Below, in pieces: positions 5,901 through 12,155 of a stretch of 14,614 nt of DNA. The notes below the pieces were generated by a model. That model had not been told where the DNA came from. It searched no databases and worked only from the letters and a program-made list of their open reading frames with translations. A program made the position numbers and the translations under genes. Each line of letters opens with the position of its first letter. Position 1 is the stretch's first letter. The DNA is from Acidobacteriota bacterium (GTDB taxonomy: Bacteria; Acidobacteriota; Terriglobia; UBA7540), in assembly GCA_021827255.1 (NCBI GenBank), contig JAKAWO010000039.1:1-14614 (forward strand), given 5' to 3'.

Positions 5901-7196
5901 AGTGCCTCGGTCGTCGCCGCTCCCGCCAAGATACGTCGAATAGATCAGAGCCGTTCCCTGTGGGTTGAGCTTGGCCACAAAAGCGTCAAAGCACGGCGCC
6001 GGGCTCATGTCCGTGTTGCAAGCGCCGCCGCCGTAGGACCTGTCCACCGCCGAAAGCACGGGAAAATCGGCCGAGGTTGTGTAGCCCGTGACATAGACAT
6101 TTCCGGAAGAATCCACCGCGATGCCCGTCGCATCGTCATACGCCGACCCACCGAGGTAGGTGGAATAGACCAGCGCCGGATCAATGATCAGGGGTCGGGA
6201 CGGGTCATAGGGTCCCACCTTAAAGCCCACTTCGTTGTTGGCCAGCAGCACAAAGCGCCCCTCCAAAGCTCTCCGATGGGCGATCTCCCCGTGATCCATG
6301 GTGGCTTGGAAGGGGCCGCTGACCACTGACGTCTCGCTTTCAACTTTCAACGCTCGACCCTTGACGGTGGACTCCGGCTGATACACCTCGGGGTTCTCGA
6401 ACCGCGCTTCCCCCGCGTCGGTTTCAATCACCAAATCCCCGTCCGGAGCGATTCTCATTTTAGTTTTTGAATTTTCGATTGCCGGTTCGCGCCCCGCGAC
6501 TTCCCGGCCTGCTCCGCGCGGCTCTAGCGTGGCGATGGCCAGCCGGATGCTATTCGGGTCCGCTCCCGGATGAACGACAAAGTCATACTCCAGCCGCCCC
6601 CCGCGCCCGTAATACACCAAATCAATCCCCGGATAAACGTTCTCGTACCGGACCTCGCCATACGTCGGCACGTCCCGCCGCCACCGCTTCGCCTCCTTCC
6701 CCCAAAAGTAGTTCGCTTTGCCCGCTAATTCATCCGCGCCCACCACCTTCGCCGCTCGATTCGCCCCCACCAGCTTCCAGCGCACAAGACTCGTGACAAT
6801 TGAGGGGCGACGAGTGATCCCCCGACGACGCGTTGTCTCTTCCCACGGACCTCTAACCCCCAACCCCCGACCACTGTTCTTCTGCCCCCTGCCCTTCGGT
6901 CCACTCACCCCTAACCACTGACCGCTGCTTTGGGTCAGCCAAAGCGTGTAGCTGCTGCCTCGCGCCACAAACTTCACCGCCGAATCGAATTGCCCCGCGT
7001 TCTCCTCAAACGCCATCGGCAGCCGCGCCAGCGCCGCCCTCGCTCTCGCGCCGGCCTTTAGGCCGGCACGCCTCCCCCGCGGCGCTGCCCTCGCCACCAG
7101 CACGCTCAAAATGATAAAAAGCGCCACCCCAAGCCCGCCCGCCACCGCAAAGCCGATCCACTCCCACCGTGCCGTCTGTTCGGAGGTTTGAAACAT
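2976..7196 (-). CDS. Giant SBBP-repeat / choice-of-anchor-D surface protein
   Basis: The protein has 1406 residues. A membrane segment at about 14-36 is followed by the N-terminal domain usual in SBBP proteins, from PMAFEENAGQ to SRPLIIDP (about 60-340). Seven SBBP beta-propeller-like repeats follow (about 342-820), each opening with a YSTYLGG variant and containing IAVDSSGNxYVTG and FDAFVxKL-type strands. Three ASPM/SPD-2/Hydin-like choice-of-anchor-D domains (about 821-1122) share TNNCxxxLAAGxxC and TGTLTxxDNAxGSPQ. Two Ig-like beta domains (about 1126-1310) come next. The C-terminus has a hydrophobic segment (about 1318-1333), a basic loop, a second hydrophobic segment ending ALASC1362-Gly5, then a Ser/Thr-rich 44-residue beta tail. 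The role is unknown; probably a cell-envelope or exported protein. The start ATG 7196 has a modest GAGGG nearby. The 5' coding part contains three repeat-like insertions. Confidence 0.9.
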   Translation of the reverse strand: MFQTSEQTARWEWIGFAVAGGLGVALFIILSVLVARAAPRGRRAGLKAGARARAALARLPMAFEENAGQFDSAVKFVARGSSYTLWLTQSSGQWLGVSGPKGRGQKNSGRGLGVRGPWEETTRRRGITRRPSIVTSLVRWKLVGANRAAKVVGADELAGKANYFWGKEAKRWRRDVPTYGEVRYENVYPGIDLVYYGRGGRLEYDFVVHPGADPNSIRLAIATLEPRGAGREVAGREPAIENSKTKMRIAPDGDLVIETDAGEARFENPEVYQPESTVKGRALKVESETSVVSGPFQATMDHGEIAHRRALEGRFVLLANNEVGFKVGPYDPSRPLIIDPALVYSTYLGGSAYDDATGIAVDSSGNVYVTGYTTSADFPVLSAVDRSYGGGACNTDMSPAPCFDAFVAKLNPQGTALIYSTYLGGSGDDRGTHVAIDSAGDAYVVGYTDSSDFPTANALQGSLGGGTCGSTTNPYPCYDAFITELSPSGSSLIYSTYLGGQGDDYGMGIAVDTSGSAYVAGFTSGANFPVTGGALEPSFSGGPYDAFVAKIGPGGKSLVYSTFLGGNGEDRASAIAVDSSGDAYVTGQTNSTNFPTANPFQAAYAGGPCGCFDAFITKLNATGSALVYSTYLGGTGGDYGNAIAVNASDEAFITGWTTSTDFPVTSGAYQKTYGGSDDAFVTKLSSAGNSLVYSTYLGGIDPEVANGIAVDSSGDAYITGNAYGVGFPAVDPLQAADAGFYDAFVAAFNPSGSGLLYATWLGGTGDDFGNDIAVDSSGNAYVAGETFSTNFPTTPGAYQTAYAGGAYDGFIAKISPENAPGVAATPNPVSFGGQEVGATSLAQNVQVMDAGSQSLEISGVSASGDFAATNNCSSTLAAGTSCNISVRFTPTAVGARTGTLTLTDNAAGSPQTINLTGTGTSGAVSLSATSLDFGSVLAGTASAAQSVTLSNAGGTPLYITSLQAEGTYSETNNCASTVAAGSSCTISVTFQPTAAGASVGQILITDSAPASPQSIELTGTGTAPQATLAPVSLTFGTQAVETASAAQAVTLSNPGNAALAITSIATAGDFSETNNCGASLAAGANCAIAVTFSPTAAGARTGTLTVSDNAAGSPQTVSLAGNGVVGFALSANADSTTVTAGTSQATFQISASSAYGFTGSINLACSGASPANCSFSPAAITPGETSALTVSNLGGVGGDSFSFSVVGTSGSESVSLPLSIQFEDFSLFSSSTSATITPGGTASYQVTLKPINGFAAAVSLSCAGAPSAANCSLSPSSASLDGTNAVNVSVSVTTTAASLPRPTRRWPPLVRSASRRFDPYLLLSLFGIALFVTGERVRRQRGHGLRIKLFLPVLMAMALASCGGGGGTAPSGPPADPPTPTGTYTLTLQGTSGSLSHSINLTLTVN
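4737..6171 (-). repeat. Seven tandem SBBP repeats within the coding region
   Basis: Seven units of about 64-75 codons repeat in tandem. At the DNA level a recurring core near GTCGAATAGACCAG appears close to 5114, 5308, 5512 and 6170 on the plus strand, with divergent versions elsewhere. Unit 6 (PEVANGIAVDSSGDAYITGN) and the last unit (LLYATWLGG) are the most diverged. Such units are expected to be blades of a beta-propeller, so seven fits a complete ring; this is an inference. Confidence 0.8.
6452..6483 (-). repeat. AT-rich intergenic-like insertion in the SBBP gene
   Basis: Read on the minus strand this stretch is an A-rich run containing AATCGAAAATTCAAAAAC, unlike the GC-rich gene around it. 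It encodes AIENSKTKM and adjoins a low-complexity GAGREVAGREPA segment at a point where related proteins have a short turn before their GDLVIET strand. It resembles A-rich short repeats found between genes in many bacteria. That it was inserted is an inference. Confidence 0.35.
6846..6930 (-). repeat. Degenerate heptad-type repeat tract inside the SBBP gene
   Basis: The plus strand shows a pyrimidine-skewed series of short units such as CCACTGA, CCCCTAA, CCCCCAA and CCCCCGA, with two longer copies beginning CGGACCTCTAACCCC and CGGTCCACTCACCCC. The minus strand encodes the repeated LGVSGP / LGVRGP peptide. Tracts of this kind (GTCAGTGG-like units) are usually intergenic. Here the tract is in frame, between the YTLWLTQ and VRWKLVGAN strands of the N-terminal domain. 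Confidence 0.55.
7050..7067. repeat. REP-like palindrome inside the SBBP gene
   Basis: GCCGGCC (7050-7056) and GGCCGGC (7061-7067) form a perfect 7-bp hairpin with a 4-nt TTTA loop. On the minus strand it lies within the codons for RRAGLKAGARARA, just after the N-terminal membrane segment. The form with TAAA between GGCC arms looks like a dispersed palindromic element rather than protein-driven sequence. Confidence 0.55.
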
Positions 7197-7376
7197 GGCC
7201 CTCGCTCTCGACCCTCGCTGAGGACGCCCTAGCTGCTTTCTGGTTAATCAATCGGCGGGTCAGATAGGCGGGATGAGGGAAATTCGCGGCTGGGCGCAAA
7301 CCGCGCCGTGGCTCCGCGCCCTGACGGCTTTCGCACAAAGCGCGCGGCGACTCTCCGTGGCCTCCGGGTCGAGAGC

Positions 7377-7438
7377 ATTTCCCGCCCGGAGATCGCGGCG
7401 CGCCGCGCCAAAGTCCGCCCGGCGCCTGGGCGGGAAAT
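7377..7438. repeat. Perfect 11-bp inverted repeat with alternative pairing
   Basis: ATTTCCCGCCC (7377-7387) and GGGCGGGAAAT (7428-7438) are perfect inverted copies separated by 40 nt. The right arm can instead pair locally with CCGCCC (7415-7420) across a 7-nt loop, so two mutually exclusive hairpins are possible. The interior also contains the palindrome CGGCGCGCCG. It could be an operator, a structured leader or a mobile-element relic. Confidence 0.6.
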
Positions 7439-7459
7439 CACCGGCCTCTGCGAAATATA

Positions 7460-7498
7460 CGATAAACCGCATAAAAGCGTATTTTATTTCCGATAAAC
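7460..7498. promoter_or_regulatory. AT-rich island with direct and inverted repeats
   Basis: CGATAAAC occurs twice (7460-7467 and 7491-7498), 31 bp apart, on the same face of the helix after about three turns. Between them ATAAAA (7471-7476) and TTTTAT (7482-7487) form an inverted repeat. The island sits directly upstream of the candidate promoter of the TonB receptor gene, a plausible position for an activator or repressor site. A TATATT box (7459-7454, minus strand) could serve the other direction. Confidence 0.35.
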
Positions 7499-7527
7499 TT
7501 GACTCATACAGCGGCATCGCGTAGTCT
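7499..7527 (+). promoter_or_regulatory. Candidate sigma70 promoter of the TonB receptor gene
   Basis: TTGACT (7499-7504), a 17-nt spacer and TAGTCT (7522-7527) match the consensus at 8 of 12 positions. The same TTG is the most upstream in-frame start codon of the receptor ORF, but it makes better sense as a -35 box. Transcription would begin near 7534, leaving about 55 nt of leader before GTG 7589. Confidence 0.35.
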
Positions 7528-7578
7528 GCCCGGCGCCCGGTTTCCGGCGCGCCTTATCCGCGTGGGCACCCGGCAGAA

Positions 7579-7583
7579 AGAGG
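7579..7583 (+). promoter_or_regulatory. Ribosome binding site for the TonB receptor start
   Basis: AGAGG lies 5 nt before GTG 7589 and 2 nt before GTG 7586. The former spacing is functional, so 7589 is preferred. Confidence 0.5.
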
Positions 7584-7588
7584 CTGTG

Positions 7589-10500
7589 GTGAAATTTCTC
7601 GCGCCAACCCGGGGCACCGCGCGCCGCGTGGTCTGGCTGGCGCTGCTGATGCTTGTGGGAGCGGTCCCGCCCGCGCGCGCCCAGGTGACGGCGGCGGTTT
7701 CCGGCCGCGTGACCGATCCCTCGGGAGGCGCGATCGTGGGAGCTTCCGTCGAGGCGCGCAATCCCCTGACCGGCTTCATCCGGTCCACGGTGACCGACGC
7801 TCGAGGCTTCTACGACCTGGCGGCGGTTCCCGTGGGAACCTATCAAGTCGTCGTGCGGGAAAAGGGTTTCAAGACCGCGAACCGCGCCGGCGTCACGCTG
7901 ACGGCGGCGCAGCGGGCCGTCCTGAACTTTGCCCTCGAGATCGGCGAAGCACGGCAGGAGGTCACGGTCAGAGCTCACGCGCCCTTGCTTGATTTTTCCG
8001 CCAGCTCAAGCGCCGGAGTGGTGGGAGGGCGGGAAATCAAAGGGCTCCCGCTCGACGGCCGGAGCTACGACGAGTTGCTGACGCTCAACGCCGGCGTCGT
8101 GGACTACACGTCCGAAAAGGCCGGCGGCGTCGGAGTATCGAATTCAGCGGTCGGAAACATGTTTGCGGTGCTCGGGCGGCGGCCCCAGGAGAACCTGTTC
8201 CTGCTGAACGGGATTGAATACACGGGCGCGGCTGAAATCAACATGCAGCCCGCCGGAACCAGCGGCCAGCTTCTTGGAGTGGATGCGGTTCGGGAATTCA
8301 ACCTGGTCACCGCGCCCTACGGCGCTCAATACGGCAAAAGGCCGGGAGCCCAGGTCAGCATCGTCACGGCGTCGGGGACGAATCAATGGCGCGGCACGGC
8401 GTTTGAATTTCTGCGCAACCGCGCGCTCGACGCCCGGAACTTTTTTGATCGCGGCGCTCCGCCCTCCTTCCAGCGGAATCAGTTTGGCGGCGCGCTGGGC
8501 GGCCCCCTCCAAAGGGACAAGACCTTTATCTTTGGAAATTATGAAGGCTACCGCCAGCATTTGCGCCAGAGCAACCTGGCCTTGGTGCCCGACCAGGCGG
8601 CGCGCCAGGGCTATCTTCCCGGGCCGAGCGGAACGTTGGACGATGTCGGCGTGGCTGCCGACGTTCGCCCGCTCCTGGCGCTTTGGCCGCAGCCGAACGG
8701 GCCTGATCTTGGCGGCGGAATCGCGGAGGCGTTCAACCATCCGCTCCAAACCATCCGCGAGGATTTCGCAACCGCGCGGCTCGATCGCCAATTTGCCAAC
8801 CGGGATTCACTGAGCGGAGCTTACACGCTTGATGACAGCGCTGATTTCACCCCCAGCGTCAACCCGCTCAGCCTCGACCTTGAGAATTTGCGAGAACAGG
8901 TCGCGAGCCTGGAGGAGACGCGCGTCGTTTCTCCCACCGCCCTGAACGTCGCGCGCCTGGGGTTCTCGCGCGCCGCGTATTTTTTTACCGGAGAATCCGC
9001 GGTGGATTTGCCGGGATTCGTTCGCGGCCGGCCGATCGGGGCGGTGGTGATCGGTGGAGGCGCGTCGCCAAACGCCGCAACCCAAATCAGCTTGGCCGGA
9101 AGCAATATCGGAAGCAACCTGTTCATCCATCGGAATCTTTTTACCTATGAGGATCACTTGGCCGTTCACCACGGCCCTCACCAGTGGACGGCGGGAATTT
9201 GGTTCCAGCAGATTCAGTCGAACGACCGGCTGGCGCTCTCGCAGTACGGCCAGGCGTCATTTGCGAGCCTGGAAGACTTTCTGGCGGGAAACGTCTCCAC
9301 CTTCGTCGCCGCCCCTTCCCCGACTTCCATGGAATGGAGGTCGCTCGAAGGAGCGTGGTACGCGCAGGACACGATGCGCTGGCGACCCGGTCTGACCGTC
9401 ACCCTGGGCTTCCGGGACGAATTCACCGACGGCTGGAACGAGGCCAGGGGGAGAGCCGCGAACTACGTTTTCAATTCGCAGGGGGTTATCGAAACCCAGC
9501 CTCGCGTTGGGCGCTCCGTTTTTACAACTAATAATGCCAAGTTTTTGCCGGAACCTCGCGTGGGACTCGCGTGGGACCCCTTCGGCAAGGGGGAAACGGT
9601 GGTTCGCGCCGGCTTTGGCCTTTGCGCCGATTTGCAGGATGCGTTGAGTTATCGGCTCGATCAAAATGCTCCGTTCAACACGACGATTCACCTGAAAAAC
9701 GTGCCGTTGTCATTCTTCCCGCTCGTTCCGGGAACAGCCTTGCCGCCCGGCGCGCTGGTCGAGCCGGCCGGGATTCAGCCGAACCTGCAAACTCCGATGG
9801 TGGAAGCCTACAGCTTGGGGATCGAACATGCGCTCGCGGCCAATACTGTTGTGCGGCTTGGCTACGTCGGCTCGCGCGGCTATCATGAGATCGTCAGCGT
9901 GGATGCCAACGCTCCCGCGCCCGTCGTTTGTCCGGCGGCGCCCTGCCCAACCAGCTTGCCCAACGGGGCCCTCTACATTGCGCCGGGAACGCCATTGCCC
10001 AACCCACGGCTCGCCAATACGTGGTCGTGGTTTTCGGAAGGTGTTAGTTCCTACAACGCCATGCAAGTCGAGGTAATGCGACAGTTCAGCAACGGCTTAG
10101 GCTTTCGCGCGGCCTACACCTGGTCAAAAAGCCTCGATAACGGCGACACGCTGAATCCCAGCGCCGCCACCAACGCTCCGGGCTTGGTGATGGATCCGAG
10201 CAAGTTGTCTTTGGACTACGGCCTGTCCACCTTCGACGCAAGGAATGTGGCCGTTTTTAGCGGAAGTTACGAGCTGCCGTTTGGAGAAGGCAAGAGGTTT
10301 TTCACGCGACGGACGGCATGGGGCCGCAAGCTGGCCGCCGGATGGGCGCTGAACGCCATTGAGGAGGCGCGGTCCGGTTTTCCCTTCACGCCCCAGTTGA
10401 GTTTTAATCCCTCGAACAACGGCGACGCGCGCAACTCCGTGCGGCCTTCCTTCAACCCGGCATTCCATGGCTCGCTCGTGCCCGGCAGCCCGAACGGGTA

Positions 10501-10807
10501 CTTCGATCCCCATGCGTTCGTCGTGCCTCCCAACGGAACCTTCGGAAACGTCGGACGGGACACGCTGATCGGCCCCGGCCTCAATGACCTCGACCTGTCG
10601 CTTTTGAAAGACACCTCCCTCACCGAACAGGTAAAGCTCGAGCTGCGGGCGGAGTTTTTCAACCTCCTCAATCGTCCCAACTTCAACCCTCCCAACTTGA
10701 TTGTCTTTACCCAGCCCGGAGGCCCTCCGTCCCCAACCGCCGGAGTGATGACCAGCACTTCCACCAGCGCCAGAGAGATTCAGTTCGGCCTAAAACTGAT
10801 CTGGTGA
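7589..10807 (+). CDS. TonB-dependent receptor, Oar-like, with carboxypeptidase-regulatory-like domain
   Basis: With GTG 7589 the protein has 1072 residues. That start has AGAGG at 7579-7583 and gives a proper signal peptide: MKFLAPTRGTARR, a hydrophobic WLALLMLVGAV core, and cleavage after PARA before QVTAAVSG. The upstream TTG 7499 would bury the signal. The mature part opens with a carboxypeptidase-regulatory-like beta domain (about 33-115: SGRVTDPSGGAIVGASV, TDARGFYDLAAVPVGTY), then a plug-like region (about 120-250). The rest is an outer-membrane beta barrel. FGGALGGPLQRDKTFIFGNYEGYR (about 300-323 overall) is a hallmark of the acidobacterial family, and the chain ends in an aromatic Trp as outer-membrane barrels do. 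It should import or bind a large substrate using TonB energy; the substrate is unknown. A terminator follows its stop. Confidence 0.9.
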   Translation: MKFLAPTRGTARRVVWLALLMLVGAVPPARAQVTAAVSGRVTDPSGGAIVGASVEARNPLTGFIRSTVTDARGFYDLAAVPVGTYQVVVREKGFKTANRAGVTLTAAQRAVLNFALEIGEARQEVTVRAHAPLLDFSASSSAGVVGGREIKGLPLDGRSYDELLTLNAGVVDYTSEKAGGVGVSNSAVGNMFAVLGRRPQENLFLLNGIEYTGAAEINMQPAGTSGQLLGVDAVREFNLVTAPYGAQYGKRPGAQVSIVTASGTNQWRGTAFEFLRNRALDARNFFDRGAPPSFQRNQFGGALGGPLQRDKTFIFGNYEGYRQHLRQSNLALVPDQAARQGYLPGPSGTLDDVGVAADVRPLLALWPQPNGPDLGGGIAEAFNHPLQTIREDFATARLDRQFANRDSLSGAYTLDDSADFTPSVNPLSLDLENLREQVASLEETRVVSPTALNVARLGFSRAAYFFTGESAVDLPGFVRGRPIGAVVIGGGASPNAATQISLAGSNIGSNLFIHRNLFTYEDHLAVHHGPHQWTAGIWFQQIQSNDRLALSQYGQASFASLEDFLAGNVSTFVAAPSPTSMEWRSLEGAWYAQDTMRWRPGLTVTLGFRDEFTDGWNEARGRAANYVFNSQGVIETQPRVGRSVFTTNNAKFLPEPRVGLAWDPFGKGETVVRAGFGLCADLQDALSYRLDQNAPFNTTIHLKNVPLSFFPLVPGTALPPGALVEPAGIQPNLQTPMVEAYSLGIEHALAANTVVRLGYVGSRGYHEIVSVDANAPAPVVCPAAPCPTSLPNGALYIAPGTPLPNPRLANTWSWFSEGVSSYNAMQVEVMRQFSNGLGFRAAYTWSKSLDNGDTLNPSAATNAPGLVMDPSKLSLDYGLSTFDARNVAVFSGSYELPFGEGKRFFTRRTAWGRKLAAGWALNAIEEARSGFPFTPQLSFNPSNNGDARNSVRPSFNPAFHGSLVPGSPNGYFDPHAFVVPPNGTFGNVGRDTLIGPGLNDLDLSLLKDTSLTEQVKLELRAEFFNLLNRPNFNPPNLIVFTQPGGPPSPTAGVMTSTSTSAREIQFGLKLIW

Positions 10808-10834
10808 CCCGGGCTTGCCGCACACCCAGTAGCC

Positions 10835-10863
10835 ACGGTTGGCGCTTTCCCAACCGTTTTTTA
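10835..10863 (+). terminator. Intrinsic terminator of the TonB receptor gene
   Basis: CGGTTGG (10836-10842) pairs with CCAACCG (10850-10856) across a 7-nt loop, extended by an A-T pair, and is followed directly by six T residues. It begins 28 nt after the receptor stop codon. Confidence 0.85.
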
Positions 10864-11000
10864 TTGCCAGGAAAATTGTATTCCAACGATGCGAGGGGTT
10901 TCGTGCGGCGAAGCAGATTGACCGTCAAAAAGAAAATGCGCTCCGTGACCCGCAGACGATGCACGTGCGACACCGCCACGGAATAAACCCGAATAAGTAC

Positions 11001-11031
11001 CCACGGTCAATCAAGGACGGATTGACCGTGG
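11001..11031. repeat. Perfect 12-bp inverted repeat
   Basis: CCACGGTCAATC (11001-11012) and GATTGACCGTGG (11020-11031) are exact inverted copies with a 7-nt loop. No T-run follows on either strand, so it is not a classic terminator. It lies about 100 nt past the end of the LutA-like gene and could act as a 3' stabilising hairpin or a factor-dependent terminator for both convergent genes. Confidence 0.8.
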
Positions 11032-11051
11032 CCACCCGCTGAAAATAAACG

Positions 11052-11125
11052 GCTGGTCGCCCCAAAGGGCGAAAAACCTGCTTCAGACCGTGGAAGTCAG
11101 GTGAGAATCCGCGCCCGCACCCCTG
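11052..11125 (+). ncRNA. Cobalamin-riboswitch-like fragment, tentative
   Basis: The plus strand has a GGT followed by a CGCCC/GGGCG hairpin (11058-11071), then GGAAGTCAGGTGAGAATCC (11092-11110) and CCCGCACCCC. These resemble the order and core of the cobalamin riboswitch (GGGAA, GGTG, AATCC, then a C-rich CGC stretch). The usual stem partners differ: GTCAGG here pairs with CCTGAC beyond the core, and the later conserved elements are missing. No plus-strand gene follows for 1 kb. It may be a decayed copy or a coincidence. Confidence 0.2.
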
Positions 11126-11133
11126 ACTCGCCC

Positions 11134-11871
11134 TCACTCGCGCTTGGTGAGCAGCTCCGCCAGGTGCATCGTCTTCAGTGGCAAGCCTTGCCGATGAACG
11201 TACCCGGCCACATGCATCAGGCAGCCGGAATCGTTCGCCACCAGGTATTCCGCCCCCGCCTCCATCGCGGCGCGCGCCTTGTCCGCTGCCATCGCCACGG
11301 AGACCTCCGGAAACTTCACGGCAAAGGTTCCACCAAATCCGCAACACAATTTGAAGTCCTGCATCTCCACCAGCTCAATGCCCCGCACCGCGCGAATCAG
11401 CCGGCGCGGCTCGTTCTCCACGGCGAGTTCGCGCAGCAGATGGCAGGCGTCATGGTAGGTGACGCGGTGAGGAAAACCCGCCCCCACGTCCTCCACTTTG
11501 AGCACCTTCACCAGAAACTCTGAGAACTCATAAAACCTGTCGGCCAGTTGCTTGGCCTTCGCAAGGCGGGGCGGATCCGCGGCAAACAGTTCTCGGTAAA
11601 AAACCCGCACCATGGCGGTGCAAGAACCCGACGGCGCGACCACGTAATCCACGTCATCGAACAGCTCAAGGTTACGCGCGGCGACCGCGCGAGCCTCCTC
11701 GCGGTAGCCGGTGTTGAAGGCCGGCTGGCCGCAGCAGGTCTGCGCAGCGTTGAAGCTCACCTCGACGCCCAAGCGGCGCAAGAGCGTCGCCGAGTGCTCG
11801 CACACCTGGGGGAAAAACTGATCGCCCAGGCAAGTCACGAAAAGGCCGACGCGGAGCGGACGGCTGCTCAT
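11134..11871 (-). CDS. LutA/YkgE-type CCG-domain iron-sulfur protein
   Basis: The protein has 245 residues, usual for LutA. ATG 11871 is chosen because it gives MSSRPLRVGLFVTC, the normal family N-terminus; GTG 11940 would add 23 unlike residues. Two cysteine-rich CCG domains are complete: C14, C46-C47 (TCCGQP), C84 (PSGSC) and C143 (DACH), C176-C177 (CCGFGG), C217 (DSGC). Such domains bind a 4Fe-4S-type cluster or quinone-linked redox centre. LutA works with LutB and LutC in cytosolic/peripheral oxidation of L-lactate to pyruvate, with electrons passed to the respiratory chain. No lutB or lutC lies beside it here: downstream is the convergent receptor gene and upstream a divergent PASTA gene. 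Its exact substrate is therefore uncertain; related CCG proteins serve glycolate oxidase and heterodisulfide reductase. Confidence 0.85.
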   Translation of the reverse strand: MSSRPLRVGLFVTCLGDQFFPQVCEHSATLLRRLGVEVSFNAAQTCCGQPAFNTGYREEARAVAARNLELFDDVDYVVAPSGSCTAMVRVFYRELFAADPPRLAKAKQLADRFYEFSEFLVKVLKVEDVGAGFPHRVTYHDACHLLRELAVENEPRRLIRAVRGIELVEMQDFKLCCGFGGTFAVKFPEVSVAMAADKARAAMEAGAEYLVANDSGCLMHVAGYVHRQGLPLKTMHLAELLTKRE

Positions 11872-11990
11872 GACCGGCCCCAGATCTTCCCTCGGGTTAT
11901 GTGAGCCTTTGGCGTTGCTAGGTTGAGAGTCATCAGACACCGCGCCGCTCGCCCCAACGGCGGCAACGCAGGGGGAGCATCGAGACCGTA

Positions 11991-12019
11991 ACCGTACTTG
12001 ATTTCATTTTGGAGGTCAA
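11991..12019 (-). promoter_or_regulatory. Candidate sigma70 promoter of the LutA-like gene
   Basis: On the minus strand TTGACC (12019-12014), a 17-nt spacer and TACGGT (11996-11991) match the consensus at 8 of 12 positions. The implied leader to ATG 11871 is about 115 nt. TACGGT is directly repeated (TACGGTTACGGT), which might mark a binding site. Confidence 0.3.
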
Positions 12020-12155
12020 GCTGCCGCCGTGAATCATTCTCGCTCAGGGTTGGCAAAGCCGGAAAGCTGCGCGCCGATCACTCGCGAAACGCCGCGCGGA
12101 ATTCGGCGCAGGGCTTGTTGATTTCGCCTCAAGCAGGTCAAGGCCCAAGGTCGTC

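Larger units (their letters stand above)
7197..7588. other. Divergent intergenic control region
   Basis: This 392 bp stretch separates the SBBP gene (-) from the TonB receptor gene (+). It holds an 11-bp inverted repeat (7377-7438), an AT-rich island (about 7450-7500) with direct and inverted repeats, and a plus-strand promoter candidate at 7499-7527. The open frames crossing it have no recognisable products. Confidence 0.6.
10808..11133. other. Structured convergent spacer
   Basis: This spacer lies between the ends of the receptor gene (+) and the LutA-like gene (-). It holds the receptor terminator, a perfect 12-bp inverted repeat (11001-11031) and a segment (about 11050-11125) resembling part of a cobalamin riboswitch on the plus strand. 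The open frames crossing it (for example 10804-10986 and 10839-11042, plus) have no protein-like content and no good ribosome binding site. Confidence 0.6.

Noticed and set aside
7499..7588. TTG 7499 as the start of the TonB receptor.
   Set aside because: It has no ribosome binding site, pushes the signal peptide about 40 residues inward and coincides with a likely -35 box.
11868..12056. A 62-residue minus-strand ORF that overlaps the LutA-like ATG by ATGA, as in translational coupling.
   Set aside because: It starts with TTG, has no ribosome binding site and no recognisable sequence; the overlap is likely chance in a promoter region.
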